Shown piece by piece: positions 1 to 13,092 of a stretch of 64,000 nt of DNA. This DNA comes from Elephas maximus indicus (lineage: Eukaryota > Chordata > Mammalia > Proboscidea > Elephantidae), in contig NC_064826.1 of NCBI RefSeq assembly GCF_024166365.1, forward strand, positions 57,925,001 through 57,989,000, read 5' to 3'. Each line of letters begins with the position of its first letter. The first letter of the stretch is position 1. A model generated the notes under the pieces. It made no database searches, was not told the DNA's origin, and was given only the letters and a program-made list of their open reading frames with translations. A program made the translations under genes and the position numbers.

Positions 1-1357
1 AAATAGAACTACCATACAACCCAGAAATCCCACTCCTTGGAATATACCCTAGAGAAATAAGAGCCTTTACACGAACAGATATATGCACACCCATGTTTAC
101 TGCAGCACTGTTTACAATAGCAAAAAGCTGGAAGCAACCAAGGTGTCCATCAATGAATGAATAGTTAAATAATTTATGGTATATTCACACAATGGAATAC
201 TACGCATTGATAAAGAACAGTGACAAATCTGTGAAACATTTCATAACATGGAAGAACCTGGAAGGCATTATGCTGAGTGAAATTAGTCAGATGCAAAAGA
301 ACAAATATTGTATAAGACCACTATTATAAGATCTTGAGAAATAGTATAAACTGAGAAGAACACATTCTTTTGTGGTTACGAGAGGGGGGAAGGAGGGAGG
401 ATGGGAGAGGGTTATTTACTGATTAGTTAGTAGATAAGAACTACTTTAGGTGAAGGGAAGGACAATACTCAATACAGGGAAGGTCAGCTCAACTGGACTG
501 GACCAAAAGCAAAGAAGTTTCCTGAATAAACTGAATGCTTCGAAGGTCAGCGGAGCAAGGGCGGGGGTTTGGGGACTATGGCTTAAGGGGACTTCTAAGT
601 CAATTGGCAAAATAAATCCTATTATGAAAACAATCTGCATCCCACTTTGAAGTGTGGCATCTGGGGTCTTAAATGCTAGCAAGTGGCCATCTAAGATGCA
701 TCAATTGGTCTCAACCCACCTGAATCAAAGGAAAATGAAGAACACCAAGGTCACACGATAACTATGAGCCCAAGAGACAGAAAGGGCCACATGAACCAGA
801 GACTTACATCATCCTGAGACCAGAAGAACTAGATGGTGCCTGGCCACAACTGATGACTGCCCTGACAGGGAACACAACAGAGAACCCCTGAGGGAGCAAG
901 AGAACAGTGGGATGCAGAACCCAAATTCTCATGAAAAGACCAGACTTAATGGTCTGACTGAGACTAGAAGAATCCCGGGGGTCATGGTCCCCAAACCTTC
1001 TGTTGGCCCAGGACAGGAACCATTCCCAAAGACAACTCATCAGACATGGAAGGGACTGGACAATGGGTTGGAGAGAGATGCTGATGAAGAGTGAGCTACT
1101 TGTATTAGGTGGACACTTGAGACTGTGTTGGCATCTCCTGTCTGGAGGGGAGATGGGAGGGTAAAGAGGGGTAGAAACTGGCAAAACGGTCATGAAAGGA
1201 GAGACTGGAAGGAAGGAGCGGGCTGACTCATTAGGGGGAGAGTAAATAGGAGTATGTAGTAAGGTGTATATAAGCTTATATGTGACAGACTGAACAGATC
1301 TGTAAACTTTCACTTAAAGCACAATAAAAATTATTAAAAAAAAAAAAAAAAAAAAAA
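1..1357 (+). mobile_element. L1 LINE, 3' end (5' part off-window)
   Basis: The first 320 bases resemble the end of mammalian L1 ORF2 and its 3' UTR (caccatgtttactgcagc-like, agcaataaagaac-like). They are followed by an afrotherian-type 3' UTR ending in aaagcacaataaaaattatt and a 20-base A tail at about 1338-1357. It sits in a SLC25A40 intron, antisense to the gene. Confidence 0.85.
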
Positions 1358-2660
1358 CCAGATTTGATGCATTGAACAGTAACGACCAACCACCAGACGA
1401 GTTGTGGAATGGCATAAAGAACATCATATGTGAAAAAAGCAAGAGGTCATTAAAAAGACAGCAAAGAAAGAAAGAAAAGACCAAAATGGATGTCAGAAGA
1501 GACTCTGAAACATGCTCTTGAACATCAAGAAACTAAAGTGAACAAAAGAAACAAAGTAAAAGAGCTGAACAGAAGATTTCGAAGGGTGGCTCAAGAAGAG
1601 AAAGTATTACAATGTTATGTATAAAGACCTGGAGTTAGAAACCCAAAAAGGAAGAGCTCACTTGGCATTTCTCAAGCTGACAGAACTGAAGAAAATATTT
1701 AAGCTTCGAGTTGAATACTGAAGGATTCTATGGGTAAAATACTGAACGATGCAGGAAGCATCAAAAGAAGATGGAAGGAATACACACAGAGTCACTGTAC
1801 CAAAAAGAATTGGTCAAAGTTCAATCATTTCATGAGGCAGCCTATGATCAAGAACCAATGGCACTGAAGGAAGAAGTCCAAGCCGCACTGAAGACACTGG
1901 TGAAAAACAAGGCTCCAGGAATTGACAGAGTAACAAAAGAGATGTTTCAACAAATGGATCCAGCACTGGAAGTACTCATTCATCTATGCCAAGAAATTTG
2001 GAAGAGAGCTACCTGGCCAGCCGACTAGAAGAGATCCATATTGATGCCTAACTCCGAAGAAAGGTGAACCAACTGAATGCAGAAATTATCAAACAATATC
2101 ATTAATATCGCAAGTAAATTTTGCTGATGATCATTCAAAATTGGCTGCAGCAGTACATTGACAGTGAACTGCCAGAAATTCAGGCCAAATTCAGAAGAGG
2201 ACATGGAACCAGGAATATCGCTGCTGCTGTCAGATAGATCCTGGCTGAAAGCAGAGTATACCAGAAAGGTGTTTACCGATGTTTTATTGACTATGCAAGG
2301 GCATTTGACTGTGTGGATCATAACAAATTACGGATAACATTGAGAAGAATGGGAATCCCAAAACACTTAATTGTGCTCATGAAGAACTTGTACATAGACC
2401 AGAGGCAGCGGTTCGAACAGAACAGGATACTGCATGATTTAAAGTCTGGAAAGGTGTGCATCAGGATTGTATCCTTTCATTATACTTATTTAATCTGTAT
2501 GCTGAGTAAATAATTTGAGAAGCTGGACTATATAAAGAAGAACATGGCATCAGGATTGGAGGAAGACTCGTTAACAACCTACATTATACATTAAGACACA
2601 AATCTTGCCTGCTGAACGTGAAGAGGACTTGAAGCACTTATTGATCATGTGTGGTCCCAA
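1358..2660 (+). mobile_element. RTE LINE fragment, decayed
   Basis: Starts with gatttgatgcattgaacag and runs through RT-homologous pieces (ALKTLVKNKAPGIDRVTKEM; later GIPKHLIVLMKNLYIDQ), with many stops and frameshifts. It has no 5' endonuclease part and no 3' end. Confidence 0.85.
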
Positions 2661-2960
2661 ATGACACCTTACATGTTCAGGTGAATCAGAATGAATCCTG
2701 ATATCATTCTAAAATCTCTGTCTAAGATTTAAGAGGGATGTGCTGATCCCATCTCATTCTAATGGCAATCACTATACCATGTGACTTCTGGAGTAAAGAT
2801 ATTAACAAATTAGTACAAACTATAATGCAAAATGTCTACTACCAGTACTCTATGTATTATTCAATTACCAATTATGCTGTAAATTCTCTGTGAATATTAA
2901 AATTTAATAATAAACATTAATGAGAAATTAAAATGAAAATATAGCATATATCTTACTTAC

Positions 2961-3085
2961 GTCTGGCCACAATTCCAGCAACAATTGGTATGTAGGTTTC
3001 ATTTTCTCCTAATTTAGATCTCAGAATAGCAGTTAATTGATCATAGGAGGTAAAATAAATAACTGTGGCAGGAACTGCCATCACT
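2961..3085 (-). CDS. SLC25A40: SLC25A40 coding exon 5
   Basis: A 125-base exon with acceptor ctaacag and donor gtaagt. It encodes [37 protein letters not shown] and IVAR, covering the end of repeat 1 and the entry to repeat 2. It is the last SLC25A40 exon inside the window; 1-2960 holds only retroelement and intron sequence. Confidence 0.93.
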
Positions 3086-6000
3086 CTGTTAGAAATACAC
3101 GAAGAGTTGTTCAAAATTATGAGAAGGTCTTAAACATAAAAAAAAAATTTTTTTTAAAACATACCCAACTGTTATTAAATAGAAAGTAAAACCTTTAAAT
3201 TTTGCAAAATCCAAAACCACAACAAATTAGCCTATGAGATTAGTTTTTCTTTTCTTTTAAAAATTACTAGTGTCTAAATTGTTGCTGTTAGCTGCCATCG
3301 AATTGCCTACTGACACAGGCCAACCCCATGCACGATGGGATTGGACCATTGTAATCTGTAGGGTTTTCATTAGTGTTTAACTTAGTAGGCAATAAAAAGA
3401 TATGATAGATATCTGCCCTCTATAAATTTACACTCTACTTTTGAAGATAAGTTACAATATAAACATTAAATAAGTATTGTATACCCAAACTCAGATCATA
3501 TACAAAGCACATGCTCAATTAACAAATAGAAAAAGACAAATGAGGACACTTCTCTATCTCCTTGACTTGTTCTGTTCCTGGTCTCCCGGATCTTCCTTCC
3601 CAATTACATTGACCACAACATAAGAATCACAGAAATAAAAAGTATAGTAGCAATTATAAAATGTTTTTGAACCATGGACCATGTATCTTATTTACTATAA
3701 CTAGAAATAAATTATAACTAGCATCACCAGAATTATAGATACTGGTTTTAAGGGACTCCAGTGATGTATTCTTTTAAATGAAAATATCAAAAGGGAATTA
3801 CTAATTAAATTTGAATACAAATTTGAGTTTGTTAAATTCAAACAAACTGGCACAATGGTGTTTAATATTTAAGCAACAGAAAACCAGGGTATGTGTACAA
3901 TCTAACTACAATGCTTTCACAGATCATACTTACAGATGTCTAATGTGAAGGAGAATTGACTGCTGGTCTTATGTCTGTCACTAACTTTATAATCTTGGGT
4001 ATTGTTAAAAATATCTGCCTCAAAATTAAGTAGTTTGCTCCATAAAAAGCATAAAATGAGTCCTTAGAAAGAAAGGAGGCAGAGAAAAAGCAAGGCATTA
4101 TTTAGAATTTTTTACATTTAGCCTTGCTAGTTGATCATTTAATTCCTGAGAGCTATTTCGTATAGAATGAAAACTACCTGAAGAAGGGAAAGTATACATA
4201 TTGCAATATATCTTAGTATGCAGACATTTCTCAATGTTTTAGTAAGATAAAGGAAAAGAAAATGAACACCAAATTTCTAATTTCAGGACATGGGGAAAAA
4301 AAAAAAAGAAACTATGCTTGTCTACCAAAGACAACACAGCAGGCCTGGCCACTCAAAGCTTGTATGTCTTCAGGACAGCCTATACTTGCAGGCCTCACCT
4401 TTGACCAGTTTTTGGGAATTTAGCTCTTAGAATAGTCCCTATGATAAGGTTTTGTATATCTGGAGCACTAAAACAACTTTTCAAGGTTGTTCTGTCCCAA
4501 CAATGTGATTTATGGTAAACACCTGCTTTCCTCCTGGGTTTCTGGAATATTGGTAACTGCAGCTAGTCATACAGGCATAATATGCCTACGTCATCAACCC
4601 CAATAAAAGCCTTTGTTTCTGCGGCTCTAGTGGGCTTCCCTAGGCAGAAACACTTAGCACATGTTGCTGAAGTTCACCGCTAGAAGAATAATAAGCACAT
4701 CTTGTGTGAGTGCATAAGGGATGATTTTGGAAGCCTACACCAGGTCAAAGCCTGATTTTTTTTTTTTCCTTTACTGTATCTTTTTGTTATAAAAAACCAC
4801 AGCCAGGAGTATAACTTTGGCTAGGTTTTGTGAATGCTTCTAGTGAGTCACTAAATGTATGGGTGGTCATGGAACCCACAAAATAATACTTGCGAAAGTA
4901 AAAGAGTTCTAACATTAAAAATGCAAGACTTCGTGCAACCATGATGGTTATAGGGCAAAACAATGGCTTTTACTTAGTATGAAAAATATTAAATTTCAAC
5001 TTACAGGGTAGGGGGAAGGCCACTCCACAGGGATTTAATGCCCTCATTTCGAATGATTTTCAAAAAAGCATCCTAAAATTATAATAGAAAATAGTAGTCA
5101 AAATACAACCCTGAACATGATACACAAAGAGTGTACATTGATAACTGATTGGTAATTTGATTTTTTAAGCATTTATTTAAAAAATATGAGAGTCTATGAT
5201 TTATGTATGTTTACACATTTGGTTGCCATGTGTCAGAACTGACTCAACAGCAACTTTTTTTTTTAATTCTTAAAAAAAAAATTTTTTTTTCTTCAACTTT
5301 CAAACAAGAGTAAAACGAAACATTTCTGGATGATACTTCCTACTTACAGAATCAACTGTACATTAGTCAGCTCTGGATTGTTTTACTAAGGATCTGAAAT
5401 CAAGCTTTCAAAAATGATCATAAAAAGGAAAGAGAGTAATGGCAGATAATCAGTCAGACATGCTCTCGTAAAGAAAACAATTATAAAATCTGAGAAAAAT
5501 ATTATTAAAGCTCACTATTGAAATCTCTGGAGAGGAGCCAAAAGCAGGCAGAACTGGAGGGAAGTCTACGGTTAAGAGATTTACAATGGGTGAGATTTGT
5601 GAGCTTGCAGCCCTTGGCATGTGGGACTATACATTGTACCTGAAGCTTGGGTGGCAAGGAATGGTACATTTACTCGCTTGAGGAAGCAGAATACAGACAC
5701 CGGGGGAGCGAGGTAGAACCATAATCAGAAAGTTAAGGGAGAAAGAAATCCTGGAAGAGAAGAAGCTGTATATTACAGGGCACAAGTCCTCACACTTACA
5801 TATAAAATCCACCACAAATAATGGCTAGGAAGACAGCAAGGGACCTGGCAAAAAAGCAGCAGCTGAAGGTTGAGTAAGCATTTTGCCTGCTGCCCACCAC
5901 AGAAGGGTCAGAGTTTGGAGTTTGAGTCCACACAAAGTTTAATGCCTTCTAGAACAATGGGTGAACTGTTAAACTATGGTATATCCATAGCATGGAATAC

Positions 6001-9000
6001 TACTCGGCAATAAAAAGGAACAAACTAGTGATACATGCAAGAACCTAGATGTATCTCTGGAGAACTATGCCTAGTGGGGGAAAAAAAAGCAACCCCAAAA
6101 GGTTACACACATTATGATTCATTTATATAATATTCTTGAAATGGCAAAATTACAGAAATGGAGAACAGACTGGTGGTTGTCAGGGGTTAAGGAGCAGTTA
6201 GGAGCACAAGGGAAATGGCTGTGGCTGTAAAAAGGCAACACGAGGGATCCTCGTGGTGATGGAACTGTTCTGAATCTTGACGTCATCAAAGTTTAAGTGT
6301 CCTGGATGTGATACTGCACTCTATGTAGGTTTGTAAGATGTCACCACTGAAGGAAACTAGAGAAATGGCAAACGGGAAATGTCTGTATTCTTATAATTGC
6401 ACACGATCTACAATTATCTGAAAATGAAAGTTTAATTTTTTAAAAAGAGCAAAGTGGGCATTACAGTGACTAATCCCAAAAGTATTAAAGAAAAGATGTA
6501 TTTCTACCACTCAGGAATGTTTATTCACCGGGCAGGTACTTCTACCGTAACTTTTAAGATCCTTTCTATGCTTGACTGACTTACTAAGGCATCTAGGGCA
6601 AATCTTTTAATCTCCTTTGGGTTAGTTTTCTCATTTGTTAACTGACAGTGTTGGATTAGATAACCTTATCATTTCCCACTTTAAAGCCCTTCATTTCCCT
6701 TGAGTCAGAAGAAAAAAGAAACTTGTTGGAAGGGGCAACCAAATTATCTTTCTACATAAAAAGCTGAACGACTGGACAAAAATTAACTAAGAGTTAAAAA
6801 GCAAAGAAGTGCTTTTTCCTTTCTTTTTCCTTACTTCATTATCTACCTTTTAACTGTAGACAATTGTGCTAGCTATAAAAGAGACTTTTATTCTCCTGCA
6901 ATTAGGAAAATCTTTCAAGTGTATGATTAAATATAAAAATAGAAAATATACTGTGATTCTAAATAATATAATCTCCTTACCGATGTTCCCTGGAAACGTC
7001 CTGGCTTCTTATACCAAACTTTGTTGCCTTCTTCACAGACACATAGATGATCCATGAGTCCATTACTATATAGAAAACATTTTCCTAACAAAGAAGATTT
7101 CAACAGTCAATAACTACTTCACACAACTTTCTTTTATAGACGAACAAATGGGAAGTACAATGAGACTAGAAAGTTATGAAAAGAGAAATAACCTTTTGGA
7201 AAGAGAAATAACTACATCCATCTTTCAGGATGAAACATACATAGTTTGATTTGCTTAATAGTATGGCACTAGGCTCTAAACTCACAGTTTATCCAAAGTT
7301 ATCCACAGTTATCCAAAGGAATAGAAAGGGAAGATAAAGGAGGAAAACCCCTTTTAAAAATAAAATGGGTACACATTCTCTCTATTTGACCAAAAGAAAA
7401 TTCTATGATGTACAAGGAAATTCCAACAAAAACAGATAATGAAAAAAAAAAAAGCTCTTCTTAATATAAATGTTATGCTTTGTTCCTTTCTCTGTATCTT
7501 ACCACTCAGTCTAGCCATTCATCAGTTTCCACCTAATTCATTACAACTTCTTTAATACCAACTCTTTCCCATGTCTGAACTTATTCTTGCTACCAAAATC
7601 GTCTTCTGTTTGAATATACATAATTCTGTTTTAAGCACCTCGTTCTGCTTTCAAAGTTTCTTTAATGTGTAAGAAACTAATTTACTTTTTGTTAACTTCC
7701 TATAATCAATCCATCTATCCTTTCCTCCTTCCTCTGAAGTATACCTGTGGTTCATTCCATCTCACTGGTGTGCATTCAACAGAATGGCATTTATGTATGA
7801 GCCAACTTTCTCATCGTCCAAACAGTCTGTCTCCTGCTATTTAAACAAGTTTTAAAATGCCATTATCTTCACAAAGCTTTAAAAGGTTGATCAAGGAACT
7901 GCTATTTTTGCCCATCGAATAAAAATGTAAAAATTTTCTTTTCAAATTCCATGTAAACTGTCCAGCAATTAATCAAATTGCTTGCTAATGTAATGAATTT
8001 TCAGTCCTCACTGTATTTAAGCAACTGTTAGATGGCTTCCATGAATGTTCTAAGATGGGTATGGCTCTAGGACGGAGGAGGAAGCTAGATTCTAAGATTC
8101 TTGCAAGTATAATTCTGCCTTACCTGTGGCTTATGGCCAAATATATAACAGTCTCTTTATAATTTTTCAATCTATTTATCCTATGTCCTTTATTGGTAGG
8201 TTCATAGGAGTATTATATGTGACATATTTGTTCTCCACCTAGACATCATGTGCAACTAAGTGATGAAAAAATGTTTCTGCATGAGGATAAAGAGGCACCG
8301 ATTTTTAAAAATTAACAAAGAAAACATTATTCAAACAAAAATGAATGCAGTAATATTTAAAAAACATTTTCTGGGTAACTAGTGAACATACCTTTGGAAA
8401 GTGGGTTGCCTTGGGCTTGGAGCCGAATTTTAATAACATCCAGAGGTGTCACTATTAAGATACATAAATTTCAGTTAACGAGTGATACCTGGAAATTGGG
8501 GAGTCCCTGAGTGGTGCAAACAGTTAAGCATTTGACTACTAGCTGAAAGGTTAGTGGTTCATGCCCACCCACAGGTGCTTTGAAAGACAAGCCTGGTGAT
8601 TTGTTTCCAAAAGGTCACAGCCTTGAAAACCCTATGGAGCAGTTCTACTCTGCACATACAGGGTCACCACAAGTCAGAATCAACTTGATGGCAACTAACA
8701 ACAACAACAATCTGTAAACTGTATAAAAGTTTTCCCAAAAAACATGAAATACATCAAATCGTACATTTCCTCATGAGTATATAGTGGGTCACTATGAGTT
8801 GGAAGCAACACGATGGCAACAGGTTTTTTTGGTTTTATATAATGGGTGAGGTTATTTATTTTATGGTTGTCCTGACTGTAATATTCTATTATTTTGCCCT
8901 GAATTTTGCTTAAAGAGGATCAATGAGAAGACAAACATTAAACTGTCACTTAAAATATTTCTTCAACTAGAATTCCATTAGCCTTAAAACGAAAATACTA

Positions 9001-10325
9001 GCATTTATAAGAAAATATGTGCTCTAAGGTAAGAAATAGAAGCTCCAAAAGTCTACTTAAATATTTGAGAGTAACTTTGGATTGCAAGTAACCAATAATC
9101 AAACAATATTAGTCATCTTAATCTGTTAAATTCACCTGTACCAAATAAAAGCTATAGTTAATGCAAATTTGATAAAGCTAGCCATAAATTATCTTTACCA
9201 CTTTAGTGGTTGTGTTATTCCCAGTGCTTCAAACCCGTTCATTCTGGTTCAAACCCCGGCTGAGAATTTGCCTTTCCACCCCAGATGTACTGAATCAGAA
9301 TCTACATTTTATCAAGATCCCCAGGTGATTCTTATCTTGATAAAATGTAGACTCTGATTCAGTACATCTGGGGTGGAAAGGCAAATTCTCAGCAGGGGTC
9401 AAACTGGAATGAACTGGTCTGAAGCCCTGGTTTTTCCATTTGGGAACAGTATGGCAAAGGAGAATAGTTTTAATTAGCATGCTATATTTTATCCAAGCAG
9501 AAAAAAATGCCAAATAGTGGCTCTAAGACAACTTCTCCTCCCCCGTTTGGGAGGTTACATGAGATGATCTCTAAAGGCCTTTTAAACCCTAAAATTCTGA
9601 GCTGAAGTAAGATACTACATTATAAAGGGATTAGTGTATGTTATTTCTAATCACATTATGTCATTTAAATCATCCAGCTATCTTAAGATTAACATGTTAT
9701 ACCCTAATTATGCTTGCTGGCTATATCTGTAAGAAACTGACTATAAAAAACTGAAAAAATGTGGTCCAGAGGAACTCAAGAAATTCACTGTTTATGCAGC
9801 AAAGTAAAACATAATTTGTATTATTGCCCTAATGCTGTACTATTCATTATGCTAATATTTTATTCCATCTTCATGCTTAGTTTTTAAAAAAGAGAATTAA
9901 GTCATCAAATGTTAATGCTGACAGGGAACTCAAAGAACTCCTCGCCTAAGCTCCTAATTTCACAGATGAAAAAATGAACTTCCGAGGTAACTAGGGCCTA
10001 TCCCTAAGTGCCACACACTGAGAATGGCCAAGCAAAGACTGTAATTCAAGTCTCTTGACTCACTGTCCAGGGTTCTTTTCATGTTATCATCCTGATGAAG
10101 GAAAAAAATACTACTATCATTATTTCATAGCTGGCAAAATTCAAATGGAATCATTGATTCATTCAAAGTTGCATGACCTACGTATATCGCCAACATTCTT
10201 TTACCCATTAGTGATGTCAGTATAGCTCCAGTACAAGAGGCAAGCATTTGTTGAAGAGGTGTCACTTTGACAATCTCTGGTCCCCCTGTTTCGGGGTCCA
10301 TATTTTTAACTAACTGAAGAGAAAC
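2961..10325 (-). CDS. SLC25A40: SLC25A40, mitochondrial carrier (first five coding exons; 3' part off-window)
   Basis: This is the 5' half of SLC25A40, a six-helix mitochondrial inner-membrane carrier. With SLC25A39 it is known for importing glutathione into mitochondria. Five exons on the minus strand join in frame (97+60+104+68+125 coding bases) and encode about 151 residues of a protein that is about 338 long in human. Visible hallmarks are the N-terminal [20 protein letters not shown] and, in the first repeat, the carrier signature TPLDVVKIRLQAQ (P-x-D-x-x-K-x-R). A family-specific loop follows with three cysteines (KCF and LCVCEEG). The second half of repeat 1 is [19 protein letters not shown], and helix 3 starts at [11 protein letters not shown]. 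The loop appears one glycine shorter than the human protein as I remember it. Exons for repeats 2 and 3 lie beyond position 1. The gene shares a promoter with DBF4 in head-to-head orientation, the same arrangement as in human. No break was seen. Confidence 0.95.
4330..4760 (+). mobile_element. Possible solo LTR in SLC25A40 intron
   Basis: The stretch carries an AATAAA (near 4602) followed within 150 bases by an LTR-3'-end-like sequence (ttgctgaagttcaccgctagaag, aataataagcacatc). Ends and target duplications were not resolved. The rest of the intron 3086-5004 shows nothing else beyond SINE scraps near 3275-3370. Confidence 0.35.
5005..5072 (-). CDS. SLC25A40: SLC25A40 coding exon 4
   Basis: A 68-base exon with acceptor attttag and donor gtaagt. 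It encodes [20 protein letters not shown] followed by PTL, the conserved (D/E)GxxxxxxG-type end of carrier repeat 1. It leaves two bases of a leucine codon that the next exon completes. Confidence 0.93.
5945..6445 (+). mobile_element. Old L1 3' UTR fragment
   Basis: Contains the classic mammalian L1 3' phrase around tactcggcaataaaaaggaac and ggttgtcaggggttaagg, ending in a degenerate A-rich tail. It lies antisense in a SLC25A40 intron. Confidence 0.75.
6585..6690 (+). repeat. MIR SINE fragment
   Basis: Resembles the MIR core (aatctcctttgggttagttttctcatttg, then a gattagata tail). Old and diverged. Confidence 0.45.
6981..7084 (-). CDS. SLC25A40: SLC25A40 coding exon 3
   Basis: A 104-base exon with acceptor tttgttag and donor gtaagg. 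It encodes the matrix-side loop [20 protein letters not shown], then [15 protein letters not shown]. In the paralogue SLC25A39 the matching cysteine-rich loop is linked to iron-sulfur sensing; here three cysteines are visible. The exon ends in phase 0. Confidence 0.93.
8392..8451 (-). CDS. SLC25A40: SLC25A40 coding exon 2
   Basis: This 60-base exon runs from acceptor cttaatag to donor gtatgt. It encodes [20 protein letters not shown] and so carries the first mitochondrial-carrier signature, whose salt-bridge residues are D and K. Codon phase fits both neighbouring exons (enters after one base, leaves after one base). Confidence 0.93.
8497..8715 (+). repeat. AfroSINE
   Basis: Full-length copy with a tRNA-like head (gtccctgagtggtgcaaacag), the longer body variant (cctggtgatttgtttcc) and a cttgatggcaactaacaacaa tail. 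A 3' fragment of another copy follows at 8781-8836. Confidence 0.85.
9221..9430. repeat. Near-perfect inverted repeat from a MER5-like hAT element
   Basis: Two arms of about 97 bases (9221-9318 and 9334-9430) are inverted copies separated by a 15-base spacer. The inner 59 bases of each arm differ at one position. The sequence (ctgattcagtacatctggggtgg and its complement) resembles the MER5/Charlie hAT family. It would fold into a very stable hairpin. Confidence 0.9.
9920..10080 (-). repeat. MIR SINE fragment
   Basis: The block with ctaatttcacagatgaaaaa and later aagtctcttgactcactgtcc reads as an antisense MIR. Confidence 0.45.
10205..10325 (-). CDS. SLC25A40: SLC25A40 first coding exon (start codon at 10301-10299)
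   Basis: On the minus strand the acceptor ttaacag ends at 10326, followed by 24 bases of 5' UTR and then ATG at 10301. The exon encodes [20 protein letters not shown] and on to ILTSLM. It ends with one base of the next codon before the donor gtaaaa (plus 10203-10204). The start matches the known N-terminus of the family. Because the exon begins at an acceptor inside the 5' UTR, at least one non-coding exon must lie upstream, towards the CpG island. Confidence 0.93.
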
Positions 10326-11152
10326 CTGTTAAAAAAAGAAAAGCAAAAATGTAAAATGAAAGTTTAATGAAAAAAATGCTTTCAAAATGACTGTTAAAAA
10401 TTAAATAAACCGTAAAAGTAATAATCAGTATTAATATCAAAGAACATGTTTTTGGCCACTACTAAATGTAAATACATAAATTCTGTACATAAAAGTACTA
10501 TACAACTGTCATTAACAAAGCATGCTCTTCAGATTTTCCAATAATGGTAAGTACTTCAGCTAAGCTGTGTAAGCAGCATCACATTTGTAAGGCAGCTAAT
10601 AGAGAATTAAGGAAACAGACTCTGGCCGCGTATAACAGAATGAAAACAGTTGACCAACAATGCACAGAATCTCTGAATTCTGCCTCAGAGTATCAGCAAA
10701 TATAGCATTATTTTCATTGCATACCAAAAGTGGTTGCATGTGTTTCAAATTAAATCAAAAGCACATGACCTGAACAAGAGCATTATCTTTAAAAAATGTG
10801 ATGAGAAAAGTAATATGTACTCTTCTTAAAAAGTCAAATAATATAAAAAAGTACAAAAATCACTTACAAACTTACTATTCAAAAATAACCGCTGGCACCA
10901 TACAGGTGTCATCTCTGCAGATGTTTATCCACACACACACATGCAGATTACATCCATCTAAATATACTAACGAAACACATATGCACGCTCATATACCTGT
11001 GTACATGCACCTTTCTTGAATACTGTTTAGTAGCCTACTTTGACACATAAAAATATATAATAGACATCCTGTGTCAATAAATGTAGATCTATCATTTTTA
11101 ATGATTGTACAATATTTCATCATTGTTAATAACTGTACAATATTTAATTACA

Positions 11153-11346
11153 TAGCCCTGGTAGTGCAATGGTTAAGTGCTAGGCTGCTAACTGAAAGAC
11201 TGGCGGTTTGAACTCAAAAGCAGTGTCACAGGAGAAAAGACCTGGTGATCTGCTCTAGCAAAGATTACAGGCTAGGAAACCCTACGAGGAAGTTCTACTC
11301 TGTCATATAGAGTTCCTATGTATCAGAACTGACTCAATAGCACACA
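11153..11346 (+). repeat. AfroSINE
   Basis: A tRNA-like head (agccctggtagtgcaatgg), a body with acctggtgatctgctc and an end in actgactcaatagcacac. Diverged. Confidence 0.8.
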
Positions 11347-11689
11347 ACAAAACCATTCTCACGTTGTCAGATATTTAGGCTGTTGACGGTTTTCTCAATT
11401 GTAAACCATTCTGATATAAATATACGTGTATCTTTTTGTAGCTTTCCTAAAATTACTCCAGGAGAAAAAGTAAAATTGCTGGGTTAAATGATTTAGAAAC
11501 ATGATATAAATTGCCAAAATGCTTTCCAAAAAAGTTGGACCAGTTTATACTCCCACTAGCCATATAGGAGCTCCTACTAATCTACAATCTCACCAAGCTC
11601 ATTCATACATACACAAATGCACATAACAAATCAATTATTTTTCCTGAACCATTTGAAAGTAGGTTGCATGCATCATGCCCCTTCACCCT

Positions 11690-12355
11690 TAGATACTTCA
11701 GAGTTGCTGTTAGCGACCCTAAGTACAACAGAACGAAACAGTGCCTGGTCCTGTGCCATCCTCACAATCGTTACTATGTTTGAGCTCATTTTTGGAGCCA
11801 CTGTGTCAATCCATCTCATTGAAGGTCTTCCTCTTTTTCGCTCACCCTCTATTTTACCAAGCATGATGTCCTTCTCCAGGGACAGATCCCTCCTAATTAT
11901 AAGTCCAAGGTCTCGCCATCCTTGCTTCCAAGGTGCATTCTGGCTGTACTTCTTCCGAGACGTATGTTTGTTCTTCTGGCAGTCCATGGTATACTCAATA
12001 TTCACCAACCCCATAGGCATTAATTCTTCTTTGGTCTTCCTTATTCACTGTCCAGCTTTCGTATGCACATGAGGCAACTGAAAATACCATGACTTGGGTC
12101 AGGTGTATCTTAGTCGTCAAAGTGACATCTTTGCTTTCGAACACTTTTAGGAGGTCTTTTGCAAGCAGATTTGCCCGATGCGATACATTGATTTCCTGAC
12201 TGCAGCTTCCATGGGTATTGACTGTAGATCCAAGTCAAATGAAATTGTTGACAACTCCGATGATTTCTCTGTTTATCATGATGTTACTCACTGGTCCAAC
12301 TGTGAGGATTTTTTTCTTTATGTTGAGGTGTAATCCATACTTCAGAGTAGTCTCT
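11690..12355 (-). mobile_element. RTE LINE 3' fragment
   Basis: On the minus strand, the conserved C-terminal part of the RTE polyprotein is readable (GKIEGERKRGRPSMRWIDTV) after a diverged RT thumb region. Several stops. It lies in the first SLC25A40 intron. Confidence 0.85.
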
Positions 12356-13092
12356 TATAATAGTAACAGTTCACTTATCAAATTCAGAAAATTTAACATT
12401 GATACAGCACGCTATAGTCCATATTCCAATTTAGTCATTTATCCTAATAACATCCTTTATAACAATAAATGGTAGTTTTATTATTTCTTTGCACTTCCAT
12501 TATTTACCAACCTGGTTTAAGTCTTTTCCTCAACTCTATGCTCCAATATTTTATTGTTTGTAACATCAGTAGTTGAAAATCTAGAAGGAAAAAATAAAAT
12601 GCCAAATGTTTTCACACAATTAAAGGACAACAAAAATAAAGGAGTATGAAAAAGCTTTAAAACACAAATCTATATTTATTGAATGCTTTCTATTGTTTTG
12701 AGGTATATGAAGGGCACTCCACAAATCCTAGAAATAGTTATGAAAGCATTTCACAAAAACTTCATGCTATCCCAGTTAGTTTGTTATTGTTAGCTACTGT
12801 CGAGTCAGTCTCTGATTTTGCTTAAACAAAACAACAATAACAACCTCTAGAATCTAAATACACTGACCAATCTTAGCACCGTTAATCGTGGAACAACTCA
12901 ACGTTGTGACAGGAAACGAAAGATCCAGCATCATCTATGAAGTATCTGGGGTTTAGCCTGAAATTAAACAAGTCTTTAAATCTATCTTCCAATTTATACG
13001 AAATTCAAAGACTACAGGAACAAGGCAAAGGATGCCACAAAGAAGAATCAGACAAATGCAGGTATAACACTCTATTCTATATAACTATTTTC

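Noticed and set aside
804..1313. 169-codon minus-strand ORF
   Set aside because: It lies wholly in the L1 3' UTR, antisense to it, with no protein homology that I recognise.
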